Positions 1 through 8,093 of a DNA stretch of 64,000 bases are shown here, piece after piece. The position numbers were made by a program, and so were the translations under genes. The stretch is from Sporosarcina luteola (GTDB taxonomy: Bacteria; Bacillota; Bacilli; Bacillales_A; Planococcaceae). Below the pieces are notes generated by a model. The model was not told where the DNA came from and made no database searches. It saw only the letters and a list, made by a program, of their open reading frames with translations. Location of the stretch: contig NZ_JAMBOI010000008.1 of the NCBI RefSeq assembly GCF_023715535.1, positions 30,765 to 94,764 on the forward strand, given 5' to 3'. The first letter of the stretch is position 1. Every line of letters begins with the position of its first letter.

Positions 1-86
1 TTGGCCATAAGCCTAGCGAAGTCTTTGCAGGCTCAATGACGGGCATTTTCATATCCGCCGTCATTTATACATTTATTTTATTGTAA
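1..86 (+). CDS. yuiD: YuiD-like divergent PAP2 family protein, C-terminal end only
   Basis: The window opens inside a reading frame (frame of base 3) that ends at the TAA at 84-86. The visible tail begins GHKPSEVFAGS and continues as a hydrophobic segment. It resembles the conserved G-H-x-P-x-E-V end of the DUF212/YuiD membrane proteins related to PAP2 phosphatases. In B. subtilis yuiD lies beside yuiB, which also follows here. A strong terminator starts at the stop codon. The rest of the gene is outside the window. Confidence 0.6.
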   Translation, partial: GHKPSEVFAGSMTGIFISAVIYTFILL

Positions 87-134
87 ACAAAGAAGAAGGT
101 GCTCCCCGAGGGGACACCTTCTTCTTTGTTAGTT
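86..134 (+). terminator. Rho-independent terminator after yuiD
   Basis: A 16-bp perfect stem (86-101 with 115-130) carries a small G/C inner stem at its tip and begins at the yuiD stop codon. The 3' arm is itself T-rich. Confidence 0.7.
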
Positions 135-145
135 AGTTAGATCAA

Positions 146-260
146 TTACGCCTCGGCGTAAGTGCGTCCAGATTTTGAATTGCGCTTGCGCAATTAACTC
201 CTTTCAAAATCTGTGACATCCTCCGGAGGATTTGCTTCAGTCGTGCTTTTCGGCTGAAGC
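146..260. repeat. String of four palindromes downstream of yuiB
   Basis: Four dyads follow each other almost without gaps: TTACGCC/GGCGTAA at 146-161; CAGATTTTGAA (169-179) with TTCAAAATCTG (203-213), enclosing AATTGCGC/GCGCAATT at 178-195; ATCCTCCGGAGGAT at 218-231; and GCTTCAG (234-240) with CTGAAGC (254-260). The block ends two bases from the yuiB stop codon and fills the gap between two converging genes. It has no T-run, so it is not a plain terminator. It looks like a structured intergenic repeat. Confidence 0.6.
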
Positions 261-262
261 GA

Positions 263-589
263 TTAGAACATTTGATACCCTTGTTTCCTCAGGAGCTTAA
301 TGACAAAGCCGGAAATGATGGCGCCTACGAGCCCACTTGCAAGAATGATAATATCGGCTGCATGAAGAGAGACGATTTTATCACCGAGCAACCCGAATGA
401 ATGGCCGGGGTTTGTGAAATACTCAAAGAATCCGACTTCATCGATTATCAAAATGACGACGATCGGATAGACGATCGCCATCAACCACGTCATACGGAGC
501 AGCATATTCAGCAAAAAGCCTATTCCGAAAAACATGACCATGAAAATAATTATGGATAAAACGACATGTGTCAATGAAATTGTTCCCAA
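263..589 (-). CDS. yuiB: YuiB family membrane protein
   Basis: A 108-residue protein with three predicted membrane segments (about residues 8-30, 33-50 and 75-98). The run GIGFLLNMLLRM-W followed by YP-VVILIIDEV is the conserved core of the YuiB family, whose function is unknown. The start is TTG at 589, chosen because GGAGG lies 8 bases upstream. The gene converges with yuiD, the usual B. subtilis neighbour. No catalytic residues are recognisable. Confidence 0.8.
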   Translation of the reverse strand: MGTISLTHVVLSIIIFMVMFFGIGFLLNMLLRMTWLMAIVYPIVVILIIDEVGFFEYFTNPGHSFGLLGDKIVSLHAADIIILASGLVGAIISGFVIKLLRKQGYQMF

Positions 590-694
590 ATTGTCTACCT
601 CCGCTTTCCATTCACCATTTTACAGGAACGGATGTATGCTTTCAATAAAATGACGTCTATTCAATGATTTGTCGAAATTTGAACACTATTTTAT

Positions 695-1192
695 TCATTT
701 TTTATAAAACAGCTTATAGGTCGTGTAACCAAACCACTCTCCCGGTTCCATCTGCTCCATTTGCAATAGCCCCGATTCAATCGCCCTTTCCGCAATCTCA
801 TGGATCATTGCCGATACATTTGGATCATCTTTCAGTTCAAAAGGGGTTTTCCATGCGACTTCAGAAATTTCATTCTCCTGGGGCGTCAATAGCTGATCTT
901 CCTGTTCAGGACGCAACAGGAATAACGCCAAATTATCACTGACTTCCCCTTTCAGGATACCGGTACGGAATCCAACCATCCCTTCCAGTTTACAATCAAG
1001 CCCAGTTTCTTCTTTCACTTCCCGGATCGCCGCCTGATCCGCCGTTTCATTCCCTTCCACGAAACCCGCTGGCAACGACCACATTCCTTTTAACCCGCTA
1101 TATGTTTTTTTGACGACGAGCCATTCGCCCTTACTGTTCATGACAATACCCGCTGCACCGAGCCATACATTTCCGCGTTTTTTATTCGCCAC
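695..1192 (-). CDS. Nudix hydrolase
   Basis: A 165-residue protein with a complete Nudix box at residues 43-65 (G43, E49, R57-E58, E61-E62, G64), the metal-binding motif of enzymes that hydrolyse nucleoside diphosphate derivatives. The preceding GMWSLPAGF is typical of MutT/ADP-ribose-type members. The substrate cannot be told from sequence. The GTG start at 1192 is preceded by GGGGGG. The gene lies downstream of the yumB terminator, so it is probably transcribed separately or by readthrough. Confidence 0.85.
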   Translation of the reverse strand: MANKKRGNVWLGAAGIVMNSKGEWLVVKKTYSGLKGMWSLPAGFVEGNETADQAAIREVKEETGLDCKLEGMVGFRTGILKGEVSDNLALFLLRPEQEDQLLTPQENEISEVAWKTPFELKDDPNVSAMIHEIAERAIESGLLQMEQMEPGEWFGYTTYKLFYKK

Positions 1193-1202
1193 ACTATCCC
1201 CC

Positions 1203-1238
1203 CTAAAAAAACACCCGCCACTGAATAGGCGGGTGTTT
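1203..1238 (-). terminator. Terminator after the NADH dehydrogenase gene
   Basis: Stem AACACCCGCC (1210-1219) pairs with GGCGGGTGTT (1228-1237). Reading the minus strand, a run of seven T follows. Confidence 0.9.
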
Positions 1239-1259
1239 AGTATCTTATGATTGCAGCTC

Positions 1260-2477
1260 TTATTTAAGTAAGTTGAACTTACCTTTTTTAATAGTAAGGC
1301 CTAATCCACCGATCATATAAAGGGAACGGTTATCAACCATCTTCTTCATGAATGATGCTTTTTTACCCATCAGTTTCTTACCGAAAGCGACACCGATTGC
1401 ATCGTCATCACCAAGGGAAGCGATAGCACCTTTAATATCCGGCACGAATTCGGATGTCGGGTTGCCCTTCATCAATGCGATCAAGTTGTTCGCACACATA
1501 TCACCTTGCTGCATAGCAATTTGAGCTGTTGGTGGATATGGACGGTTTGTTTCTTCATTGATCATCAATGCGCAGTCACCAACGATGAATACGTCATCAT
1601 GGCCAGGAGCACGAAGATCTTTTTCAACTTTAACACGTGCACGCATGTTTTCGATGCCAGTTTGTTCGATCAAGCGGTTGCCTCGAACTCCAGCAGCCCA
1701 TACGACAGTACCGGCTTTGATGAATTCAAACTCATCTTCGCCTTTTTTAACGTTAACGCCTTCAGGAGTCGCTTCTACTACCGGAGTACCGATTGAGAAT
1801 TCAATTCCTTTAGACTTCAATTGTCTTACCGCATAGTCAACCAATTCCGGATCGAATCCTGGAAGCACCATTGGAGCTGCTTCTACACAGATGACACGAA
1901 CTTTTTCCTGTGGTACATCGAACTCTTTGCAAAGTTCAGGTACACGGTTTCCAAGTTCCCCAAGGAATTCAATTCCTGTGAAGCCTGCTCCGCCGACGAT
2001 GATCGTCAAACGGCTATCGTCCTTTTCTTCTTCTAGCGACCATGTGGCAAATTGATATTCAATATGTTCACGGATTTGACGTGCAGCTTTGACGTTAGCG
2101 ATAGACAAAGCATACTTGTCCAATCCAGGAATGCCGAACGTTTCTCCTTCGAAGCCGAGTGCAATGACTAAATAGTCGTAAGTATGCGTACCGACATTAG
2201 TAGTGACGACTTTACCTTGAATATCGATTGCTTGAACTTCAGCTTGAACAAATTTAACTTTTCCTTCGTTAACGACATCTTTGATATCGTAACGAACTTG
2301 TTCAGGCGATAATGTTCCTGCAGCCGCTTCATGTAGCCAAGTCGACTCGTAATGATATTCATTTTTGTTAATCAGCACAATATCAGCCTCGTCAGTGCCA
2401 ATTGATTTCTGCAAGTTGACGACTGTGGATAAACCGCCGTAACCCGCACCTAATACTAAGATTGTCGGTCTTTTCAC
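1260..2477 (-). CDS. yumB: Type II NADH dehydrogenase-like flavoprotein (YumB family)
   Basis: A 405-residue pyridine nucleotide-disulphide oxidoreductase. GAGYGG at residues 10-15 binds FAD, a second Rossmann motif [11 protein letters not shown] near residue 165 binds NAD(P)H, and VWAAGVRGN and VFIVGDCA are the conserved C-terminal FAD contacts. Type II enzymes pass electrons from NADH to quinone at the membrane without pumping protons. The GTG at 2477 is chosen because it gives [15 protein letters not shown] and has AAAGGTGG 11 bases upstream; another GTG lies at 2492. A second, more divergent paralogue (yutJ) lies 2.5 kb away. Ferredoxin:NADP reductase-like activity is less likely. Confidence 0.85.
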   Translation of the reverse strand: MKRPTILVLGAGYGGLSTVVNLQKSIGTDEADIVLINKNEYHYESTWLHEAAAGTLSPEQVRYDIKDVVNEGKVKFVQAEVQAIDIQGKVVTTNVGTHTYDYLVIALGFEGETFGIPGLDKYALSIANVKAARQIREHIEYQFATWSLEEEKDDSRLTIIVGGAGFTGIEFLGELGNRVPELCKEFDVPQEKVRVICVEAAPMVLPGFDPELVDYAVRQLKSKGIEFSIGTPVVEATPEGVNVKKGEDEFEFIKAGTVVWAAGVRGNRLIEQTGIENMRARVKVEKDLRAPGHDDVFIVGDCALMINEETNRPYPPTAQIAMQQGDMCANNLIALMKGNPTSEFVPDIKGAIASLGDDDAIGVAFGKKLMGKKASFMKKMVDNRSLYMIGGLGLTIKKGKFNLLK

Positions 2478-2655
2478 GAAAATCGAAACCACCTTTATTT
2501 TATTATGTGCCGGGTCCGTTTAAAATCGGTATATGAGACGATTTGCCCAGTCCTGGCATTTGCCTTTATTCGACAAACTTCTACTATTCAATAGTAGCCT
2601 TTTTACTAAGCCTTTTCAACATCTTAATGATAAAAATCATTAATTCGAATATAAC

Positions 2656-2710
2656 AATAAAACCCTCCCCGACCAATTGAATCCGTTAGGAGCCTCTGGT
2701 TGGGAAAGGG
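2656..2710 (-). terminator. Probable terminator after the IscA-like gene
   Basis: A long imperfect stem (CCCTTTCCCAACCA with TGGTCGGGGAGGG on the minus strand) is followed by TTTTATTG, about 40 bases after the yutM stop. Confidence 0.55.
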
Positions 2711-2751
2711 ATCATAAGCAATATGTCCTCATTTGCAGTAAGTAAGAGATC

Positions 2752-3117
2752 TTATTCACAGACTTCCGGGGTACCGACCTTCTTGGCAGTCCTGAATGAA
2801 GTACCGCAGCCACATGATGCGATGGCGTTCGGATTCTCAATTGTGAAGCCGCCGCCCATCAAGGACTCTTTGTAATCGACCTTGGTCCCTTCAAGGATTC
2901 CCGCATCTTCTTTTGAAACGACGATCTGAATGCCATGCTGGGATAAAAGATAATCATCCTCGGACGCGGCTTCTTCAAATCCTAAACCATATGTCAATCC
3001 ACTGCAGCCTCCGCCGTTTACTGCAACGCGAAGGAACGATCCTTCTTCACCATTATGAGCCATCATTTCTTTCACATGAAATGCTGCAGCTTCAGTAACT
3101 TCAACGTATTGTTTCAT
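2752..3117 (-). CDS. yutM: IscA/HesB-family iron-sulfur cluster carrier (YutM)
   Basis: A 121-residue A-type Fe-S carrier. Cys38 in GGGCSGL and the CGCG motif near residues 102-105 are the three ligand cysteines of the IscA/ErpA/SufA family. These proteins accept clusters from the assembly scaffold and hand them to apo-enzymes. The C-terminal tail (about 15 residues after CGCG) is slightly long for the family. The gene stands alone and is divergent from the zinc-finger gene at 3242. An Nfu-like protein, lipoyl synthase and the suf operon elsewhere in the window form its functional setting. Confidence 0.88.
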   Translation of the reverse strand: MKQYVEVTEAAAFHVKEMMAHNGEEGSFLRVAVNGGGCSGLTYGLGFEEAASEDDYLLSQHGIQIVVSKEDAGILEGTKVDYKESLMGGGFTIENPNAIASCGCGTSFRTAKKVGTPEVCE

Positions 3118-3241
3118 TTACATCCACCTTCCCGCTTTTCCTCTATCATATCAATGATTTCACCATTTACGCAATCATCTTCACTCCAATTGGAAGAAGA
3201 TGATGTATAATGAAATATATAGTGCGAAAGGATGATGATGA

Positions 3242-3937
3242 ATGGAAGTAAGTGCGACTTATGCCAAGAAAATGGATTGCAAGAACTGTAAGGAGAAATT
3301 CACTACAACAAAGATCCTTTCACGCTTCGTCCGTGTCTCCAAGCATGAAAGTGACTTTAAACCTGTATATTCGGATTCAAACGTCAATCCGATTTTATAT
3401 AATGTTGCCGTATGCCCCAACTGTGGATTTGCCTTCACCGATGAGTTTTCCAGTTATTTTGCACCTGGTGTGAAAGAGGAAATTGCTCAAAAGATCACGT
3501 CCCTTTGGAGTGGTAGGTCCTTCGGGGATGAACGGACGATTGAAGAGGCAATAGAAACTTATAAACTCGCTTACATAAGTGCAAGTCTAAAGAAGGAAAA
3601 GGCGTTGACGATGGCGGGCATCATGCTGCGGATCGCCTGGCTATATGATGATATGGATGACATCGATTCGGGGTTGCGGTTCAGGAAGGTATCACGAAAT
3701 TTATATACAGAGGCGTATTCGGCGGGAGACCATGCAGGAACACAAATGTCCGAGACAAGGGTTTTGTATCTGATGGCCGAGCTTTCCCATCAAATTGGTG
3801 ATAAGGAAGAGGCAATCCGGAATTTTTCAAAGGTCATCGAAAGCCAAAGGACATCGACCGACCCGCAAATTATCAAGACGGCTAAAGAAAGGTGGCAGGA
3901 AATCAGAGAGCAACGGGAGAATAGCGCTTCCTTATAA
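3242..3937 (+). CDS. DUF2225 family zinc-ribbon protein
   Basis: A 231-residue protein with two CxxC pairs (CKNCKEKF near residues 13-16 and CPNCGFAF near residue 59) that could form a split zinc ribbon. A helical, TPR-like C-terminal half follows (AEAL-like repeats from about residue 110). This is the DUF2225 architecture of Firmicutes; the function is not known. The gene is divergent from yutM and ends just before the first 21-bp tandem array. Confidence 0.75.
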   Translation: MEVSATYAKKMDCKNCKEKFTTTKILSRFVRVSKHESDFKPVYSDSNVNPILYNVAVCPNCGFAFTDEFSSYFAPGVKEEIAQKITSLWSGRSFGDERTIEEAIETYKLAYISASLKKEKALTMAGIMLRIAWLYDDMDDIDSGLRFRKVSRNLYTEAYSAGDHAGTQMSETRVLYLMAELSHQIGDKEEAIRNFSKVIESQRTSTDPQIIKTAKERWQEIREQRENSASL

Positions 3938-3950
3938 TTGAGGTAGAGTG

Positions 3951-4150
3951 CTTTGGACGAGGAATGACTCGCTTTGGACGCGGAACGACTCGCTTTGGAC
4001 GCGGAACGCCTTACTGTGGACGCGGAACGCTTCACTTTGGACGCGGAACGACTCGCTTTGGACGCGGAACGGCCGACTTTGGACGCGGAACGACTCACTT
4101 TGGACGCGGAACGCTTCACTTTGGACGCGGAACGACCGACTTTGGACGCT
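3951..4150 (+). repeat. 21-bp tandem array 1 (nine full units plus a partial)
   Basis: Nine consecutive 21-bp units begin at 3951, 3972, 3993, 4014, 4035, 4056, 4077, 4098 and 4119, with a partial tenth at 4140. Each reads CTTTGGACGCGGAACG followed by five variable bases. Unit 1 is the most diverged, with GA for GC at positions 9-10. The array fills the gap between two converging genes. Because 21 is a multiple of three, all three plus frames stay open across it, but no ribosome site precedes them. Confidence 0.95.
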
Positions 4151-4169
4151 TGCCTCTAATTAATGTAAA

Positions 4170-4212
4170 CAAAAAGAGACTGTCACAGAAATTCATTCTG
4201 GACAGTCTCTCT
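4170..4212 (-). terminator. Terminator after the Nfu-like gene
   Basis: AGAGACTGTC (4175-4184) pairs with GACAGTCTCT (4201-4210). On the minus strand a T-run follows the stem. Confidence 0.88.
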
Positions 4213-4217
4213 TTCAA

Positions 4218-4454
4218 TTAGAATACTTGTTCAACTTCCACTACTCCAGGTACTTCTTCAAGCAAAGCTCTTTCGATACCTGCTTTCAACGTGATTGTCG
4301 AACTCGGGCATGTACCGCATGCACCTAAAAGGCGAAGCTTAACAACTCCCTCTTCGATATCGACTAACTCACAGTCTCCTCCGTCGCGCAGGAGGAATGG
4401 GCGCAATTTATTTAAAACTTCTTGTACGGGTTCCATCATAGCTGTATCTGTCAT
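4218..4454 (-). CDS. yutI: NifU-like (Nfu) iron-sulfur scaffold protein YutI
   Basis: A 78-residue single-domain protein of the NifU C-terminal type. The thiol pair CGTC at residues 46-49, in GACGTCPSS, bridges a 4Fe-4S cluster between two subunits. [15 protein letters not shown] near residue 17 is the family's N-terminal signature. It delivers clusters to acceptors such as lipoyl synthase, aconitase or other Fe-S enzymes. The gene is a single transcription unit divergent from yuzD and ends in a strong terminator. Confidence 0.9.
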   Translation of the reverse strand: MTDTAMMEPVQEVLNKLRPFLLRDGGDCELVDIEEGVVKLRLLGACGTCPSSTITLKAGIERALLEEVPGVVEVEQVF

Positions 4455-4538
4455 TGTATTATTTCTCTCCTTTCATTATACTTATTATAAACTGGATTGA
4501 AGAAAAAATCCAATAGAGAATCGGAAGGGGTTGTAAAT

Positions 4539-4865
4539 GTGGAAAAGAATAAAGTGAAAATAGAGATATATGGTGCGGATATTATTTGCGCGAGCTGTGT
4601 GAATGCGCCCTCTTCAAAGGATACATACGAGTGGCTGCAGGCAGCAATTGGCAGGAAATATCCGGGTCAATCTTTTGACATTGAATATATCGACATCGAA
4701 TCCGACATCATCGATCCAAGACAGAATAGCATTGCGGAGCAAGTGAGGAATGATGAATATTTCTATCCGCTTGTCATCATCGAGGATGAAGTGATTGGCG
4801 AAGGTTATATCCAATTGAAGCCGGTATTCAATGAGCTGGAAAAGCACGGATTTATTCCAGCGTAA
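4539..4865 (+). CDS. yuzD: YuzD family protein (DUF1462), possible thiol-disulphide protein
   Basis: A 108-residue protein with the family motif YGADIICASCVNAPSSKDT near the N-terminus. The CASC pair sits where a thioredoxin-fold active site would be. The GTG at 4539 is chosen because GGAAGGGG lies 9 bases upstream and it matches the family's usual length; upstream TTG (4497) has no comparable ribosome site. It converges with yutJ over a shared terminator. Redox function is inferred from the cysteine pair and the yutI/yutJ neighbourhood; it has not been established for the family. Confidence 0.82.
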   Translation: MEKNKVKIEIYGADIICASCVNAPSSKDTYEWLQAAIGRKYPGQSFDIEYIDIESDIIDPRQNSIAEQVRNDEYFYPLVIIEDEVIGEGYIQLKPVFNELEKHGFIPA

Positions 4866-4902
4866 TGTTATTATTGATAATAAAACCAGATAACTGAGAA
4901 CC

Positions 4903-4939
4903 AAAAAACCTTTTCCGCTTGTCGTGGAAAAGGTTTTTA
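4903..4939. terminator. Bidirectional terminator between yuzD and yutJ
   Basis: AAAAACCTTTTCC (4904-4916) pairs with GGAAAAGGTTTTT (4926-4938). A T-run follows the stem in both directions, which serves both converging genes. Confidence 0.88.
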
Positions 4940-4942
4940 CTA

Positions 4943-6007
4943 TCAGCCATTATGCCATTTGTACATCCAAAGGACACCTGACTTCAGCAATCTTGCAATC
5001 CGCCCTGTAACAGTACGGTCTGCCAAGTAGGCGAAGCCTTGTTTCTTTCCTAAGGAGCCCATGAAACCTTTGAGCTTGATTTCAGGCATCTCTTGCGGCA
5101 ATGGTTCATTATTCCATACGTGGCGGAGCACTTTGACGATTTGTTCAGCCTGTTCCTCTGCAAGCTGGGCGCTCGGAGCGTGAGGAAGGTCGGCGATGTC
5201 ACCGACGACATATGCATTCTCATGGCCAGGAATTTGATGATATTGGTTTAGCACGATTCGGCCTCTGTTCATTTCTACGTCCAATTCACGTGCGATAGAG
5301 ACCGGCTGGATTCCGGCAGTCCATACGACGGCGTCGACATGGATTTCGTCCTCGTGATTGTAAAGGACGTTCTTTTCTACTTTTGTAATGTTCGAGTTGG
5401 AGACGACTTCCACTTCGTGCTTGTCGAACCAATCTTTGACGTAGTTACTGAGTCGCTCTGGGAAATCCTTCAGAATGCGAGGTCCCCTGTCGAATAATTT
5501 GATTTTCAGGTCCGGCCGGCTTTCACGCAATTCACTTGCGAGTTCAATGCCGCTTAAGCCTGCGCCGACGATGCCGACTGTAGCTCCCCCGCCAAGCCCT
5601 TGCAACAGATTGTATGTGGCTCTCGACTGGCCGATTGTCTGGATGCTGCTCGTGTATTCCGCCGCTCCCGGAACATCGTGGTAATTATCCTCGCAGCCGA
5701 GTCCGATGACTAGGTCGTCATACGCGATCTCTTCACCATTCCGAAGCTGAATCGCTTTCTCTTCCAACTTGATTTTCGCGATTTCCCCTTCAACTACCTT
5801 CAGTTTTTCATGTGCCGGCAGTGCGACACGGATATCCGAATCCGGAGCTGTTCCTGCTGCTAATGCATAAAATTCTGTTTTAAGACTATGGAAAGGTGTC
5901 CTGTCAATCAACGTGATTTCCAGATCGGTGGGCAATTCTTTATTGAGTAGACGAAGCAAAATGCGCATATTACCGTAGCCTGCACCTAATAATACTAGTT
6001 TTCTCAT
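4943..6007 (-). CDS. yutJ: Type II NADH dehydrogenase-like flavoprotein YutJ
   Basis: A 354-residue FAD-dependent oxidoreductase. GAGYGN sits at residues 7-12, a second dinucleotide fold VGAGLSGIELASEL near residue 150, and WTAGIQPV and YVVGDIADLP complete the two-dinucleotide fold. It is about 50 residues shorter than YumB and lacks part of the C-terminal membrane-association region. The ATG at 6007 has AAAGGAG 6 bases upstream and gives the usual YutJ length; the TTG at 6025 has no ribosome site. Its electron acceptor is unknown. Confidence 0.85.
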   Translation of the reverse strand: MRKLVLLGAGYGNMRILLRLLNKELPTDLEITLIDRTPFHSLKTEFYALAAGTAPDSDIRVALPAHEKLKVVEGEIAKIKLEEKAIQLRNGEEIAYDDLVIGLGCEDNYHDVPGAAEYTSSIQTIGQSRATYNLLQGLGGGATVGIVGAGLSGIELASELRESRPDLKIKLFDRGPRILKDFPERLSNYVKDWFDKHEVEVVSNSNITKVEKNVLYNHEDEIHVDAVVWTAGIQPVSIARELDVEMNRGRIVLNQYHQIPGHENAYVVGDIADLPHAPSAQLAEEQAEQIVKVLRHVWNNEPLPQEMPEIKLKGFMGSLGKKQGFAYLADRTVTGRIARLLKSGVLWMYKWHNG

Positions 6008-6146
6008 AGTTTTCTCCTTTGTCAATCGATTTTCCGATTTATTCCCACAATGATTATATCAGTTTGTGAGATGTTTCACAATAAGACATCCTATTTGACG
6101 ACAGATGAAAATAAGAGTAGCATGCCAAGTAGGTGAGGTGATCGTT

Positions 6147-6383
6147 GTGAATCCGATCGTAGAATTCTGTATGAGCAATCTTGCTAACGGTTCACAGAAG
6201 ACATTGGAAGCGTTGGAAAGGGATCCAAACATAGATGTGTTGGAATATGGCTGTCTCAGTTATTGCACAAAATGTGCCGAAGGATTATATGCGCTCGTTA
6301 ATGGTGAGGTGGTCGAAGCTGACACACCTGATGAATTGACGGAACGAATTCAGCAATTCATTGAAGAAAATCCACTTTTCTAA
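6147..6383 (+). CDS. yuzB: YuzB family protein (DUF1450)
   Basis: A 78-residue protein matching YuzB. The conserved NPIVEFCMSNLA-GS begins the protein, and YGCLSYCTKCAEGLYALVNG holds three of its four cysteines, a pattern suggestive of metal or Fe-S binding. The GTG at 6147 follows AGGTGAGGTG by 6 bases and gives the family's exact length, so the reading frame upstream (from 6105) is not coding. The function is unknown. Confidence 0.83.
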   Translation: MNPIVEFCMSNLANGSQKTLEALERDPNIDVLEYGCLSYCTKCAEGLYALVNGEVVEADTPDELTERIQQFIEENPLF

Positions 6384-6409
6384 GATCAAAAGTGAGTGAC
6401 GAAGACAGC

Positions 6410-6440
6410 AAAGAACCGCATTTCATTGCGGTTCTTTTTT
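6410..6440 (+). terminator. Terminator after yuzB, overlapping the yutF 3' end
   Basis: AAGAACCGCA (6411-6420) pairs with TGCGGTTCTT (6427-6436), followed by TTTT. The last codons of the converging yutF gene lie inside the hairpin. Confidence 0.85.
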
Positions 6441-7196
6441 ATTCCAATCTACTAAGCTCTTGTACAGATATGTCGGAAGCTTCAACTGCTCCTTCACCGT
6501 TTCTAATCTTGTCACGCCGCCCTCTACATAAACCGTGTCAATGCCGAAGCGGATTCCTGCCTGAATATCAGTCTCGTAATTATCACCAATCATGATCATT
6601 TCATCTTTCCTATACCCTTTTTGTTGAATGAAATGCAGCATATACGGCTCAGGCTTACCGATATGGATGGCATTGCAATCCGTTGTCGATTCCAAGAGCT
6701 TAACAAATGAACCATTCCCCGGGACGAGCCCTCTCTCAGTCGGAAATGCCCGATCCCCATTCGTCGCTAAAAATACTGCGCCTGCGCGTATTGCCAAACT
6801 GGCAGCTGAGAGTTTTTCATATGTAATGCTGCGGTCGATTCCAATGATGACGACGTCCGGATTTTGTGAAGTCAGCTCAAACCCTTCAGAAACAAGTGCT
6901 TGTTCAAGCCCTTCTTCACCTATCATCATGACGGACGCACCATCAAAATGCTCTTTGCAATATTTCGCGGATGCAATTGCCGACGTCATGATCTGTTCCG
7001 GTTCCGTCCTGATTCCCATTCGATGTAGCTTCGTTTGAAATTGTTTTGCCGTTTTAGATGAATTATTCGTTACAAAATAAGGTTCGATGCCGCTACGCTG
7101 AAGTCCATCAATCAATTCGGCAGCTTCAGGGATCACTTCATTCCCCCGGTAGACAGTCCCATCCAAGTCAAAACAGACCGCTTTATAGTTGTCCAT
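6423..7196 (-). CDS. yutF: HAD-superfamily phosphatase YutF (NagD-like)
   Basis: A 257-residue HAD hydrolase. FDLDGTVYRG near residue 9 carries the nucleophile Asp and the acid/base Asp, VTNNSS near residue 43 is motif II, the conserved Lys lies in GKPEP, and GDNYETDI near residue 202 is motif III. This is the NagD/AraL-like type IIA cap arrangement, which dephosphorylates small phospho-metabolites (nucleotides or sugar phosphates). The substrate is not fixed by sequence. The gene starts two bases after yutE, so the two are co-transcribed. Confidence 0.88.
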   Translation of the reverse strand: MDNYKAVCFDLDGTVYRGNEVIPEAAELIDGLQRSGIEPYFVTNNSSKTAKQFQTKLHRMGIRTEPEQIMTSAIASAKYCKEHFDGASVMMIGEEGLEQALVSEGFELTSQNPDVVIIGIDRSITYEKLSAASLAIRAGAVFLATNGDRAFPTERGLVPGNGSFVKLLESTTDCNAIHIGKPEPYMLHFIQQKGYRKDEMIMIGDNYETDIQAGIRFGIDTVYVEGGVTRLETVKEQLKLPTYLYKSLVDWNKKEPQ

Positions 7197-7198
7197 TT

Positions 7199-7648
7199 TT
7201 ATTGCTCCAGCGGGCTGAAGGCGGAAACAGGACCAAGTTCATTCTCCAAGTAATGTCTGACCTTCACTGGAAAAGTCTTAATCTCGTCTTTCGTTTCGTT
7301 CAAAACCGCTTCGATTTCCTCGCTGTCCACGTCGACAAACTCACGGACGATCATTTTTCGAAGCCCGATCACTTTTTTCAAAGGATCAGCCATTTCCGGG
7401 GAAATCACTTTCTCATCTTCCATAATGTCGATGATATCGTCATAGCTTCCTGGATCACGCATAATGAAGCCGTCAATCATGGAATTGCCGACATCAATGA
7501 TGGACTCGACGATTGTATGAGCAATCCTTTCGAGTGCCAAGGCGTTGATTTTACTTTCATTCCATTTTTGATGTCCTTCAAATAAAGCCAGAAGACTTTC
7601 CATATAAGCAAGTGTTTCATTGATTTTTTGACGATCGATAAAGTACAA
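7199..7648 (-). CDS. yutE: YutE, DUF86/HepT-like helical protein
   Basis: A 149-residue all-helical protein of the DUF86/HepT-like family, with the YutE signature AHTIVESIIDVGNSMI near residue 45. HepT toxins carry an R-x4-6-H motif and pair with a MntA nucleotidyltransferase antitoxin. No MntA gene is next to this one, and yutE is a conserved housekeeping member, so a toxin role is unlikely. The TTG start at 7648 has GGGAGGG 7 bases upstream. It is the first gene of a yutE-yutF pair. Confidence 0.8.
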   Translation of the reverse strand: MYFIDRQKINETLAYMESLLALFEGHQKWNESKINALALERIAHTIVESIIDVGNSMIDGFIMRDPGSYDDIIDIMEDEKVISPEMADPLKKVIGLRKMIVREFVDVDSEEIEAVLNETKDEIKTFPVKVRHYLENELGPVSAFSPLEQ

Positions 7649-7707
7649 AATTGTTCCCTCCCGGTTGTCTTAACTCCATTTCATCATATCATAACGGGCA
7701 CATGAAT

Positions 7708-7747
7708 GAACCGCCTTGCACACAGCATCCTGCGCACTAGGCGGTTC
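7708..7747 (-). other. Hairpin downstream of yutD
   Basis: GAACCGCCT (7708-7716) pairs with AGGCGGTTC (7739-7747) just after the yutD stop. There is no T-run, so termination is uncertain. Confidence 0.45.
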
Positions 7748-7755
7748 TATCAATC

Positions 7756-8091
7756 CTATTCCTGCTCCTGCTCCAGTTCCTGTTCGACTGGCTGGATCTT
7801 CACCTTGCCGACTTTCCGAAGGACAAAATAGGCGCATCCGAAATTGCAGTATTCATAAAGGTAATCCTGCAAGGTGCTGATTTTCGTTTCATACGTAGCC
7901 TTGGAATTGCGATCCTCATAAAAGCCTTTCAGCCGCAGCTGACCGTATCCCCAGTCACCTAAAATATAATCGTATTTGGATAGCACGTCACTGAACCTGG
8001 CGTCCAATGCTTCCTCGTTGAAACCATCCCGATAGTCTATCTGTATTTCATATTCAAAGTTATTTATCGTTACCAAACTAATCACTTCCAT
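7756..8091 (-). CDS. yutD: YutD family protein (DUF1027)
   Basis: A 111-residue protein with the YutD signature DYRDGFNEEALDARFSDVL and ILGDWGYGQLRLKGFY. The last dozen residues are a Gln/Glu-rich tail, QPVEQELEQEQE, a low-complexity extension. The function is unknown. The gene follows lipA with only two bases between, so it is probably translated from the lipA transcript. ATG at 8091 is used; a GTG six bases inside is possible. Confidence 0.82.
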   Translation of the reverse strand: MEVISLVTINNFEYEIQIDYRDGFNEEALDARFSDVLSKYDYILGDWGYGQLRLKGFYEDRNSKATYETKISTLQDYLYEYCNFGCAYFVLRKVGKVKIQPVEQELEQEQE

Positions 8092-8093
8092 CT

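Noticed and set aside
3790..4221. Several overlapping frames across array 1 encoding Arg/Ser- or Asp/Ala-rich repeats
   Set aside because: A 21-bp period keeps every frame open, so the repeats translate in all phases. No ribosome site, and the frame overlapping the DUF2225 gene would be antisense.
7199..7648. Toxin-antitoxin (HepT/MntA) system at yutE
   Set aside because: No MntA nucleotidyltransferase next to it, and yutE is a conserved single gene in related bacteria.
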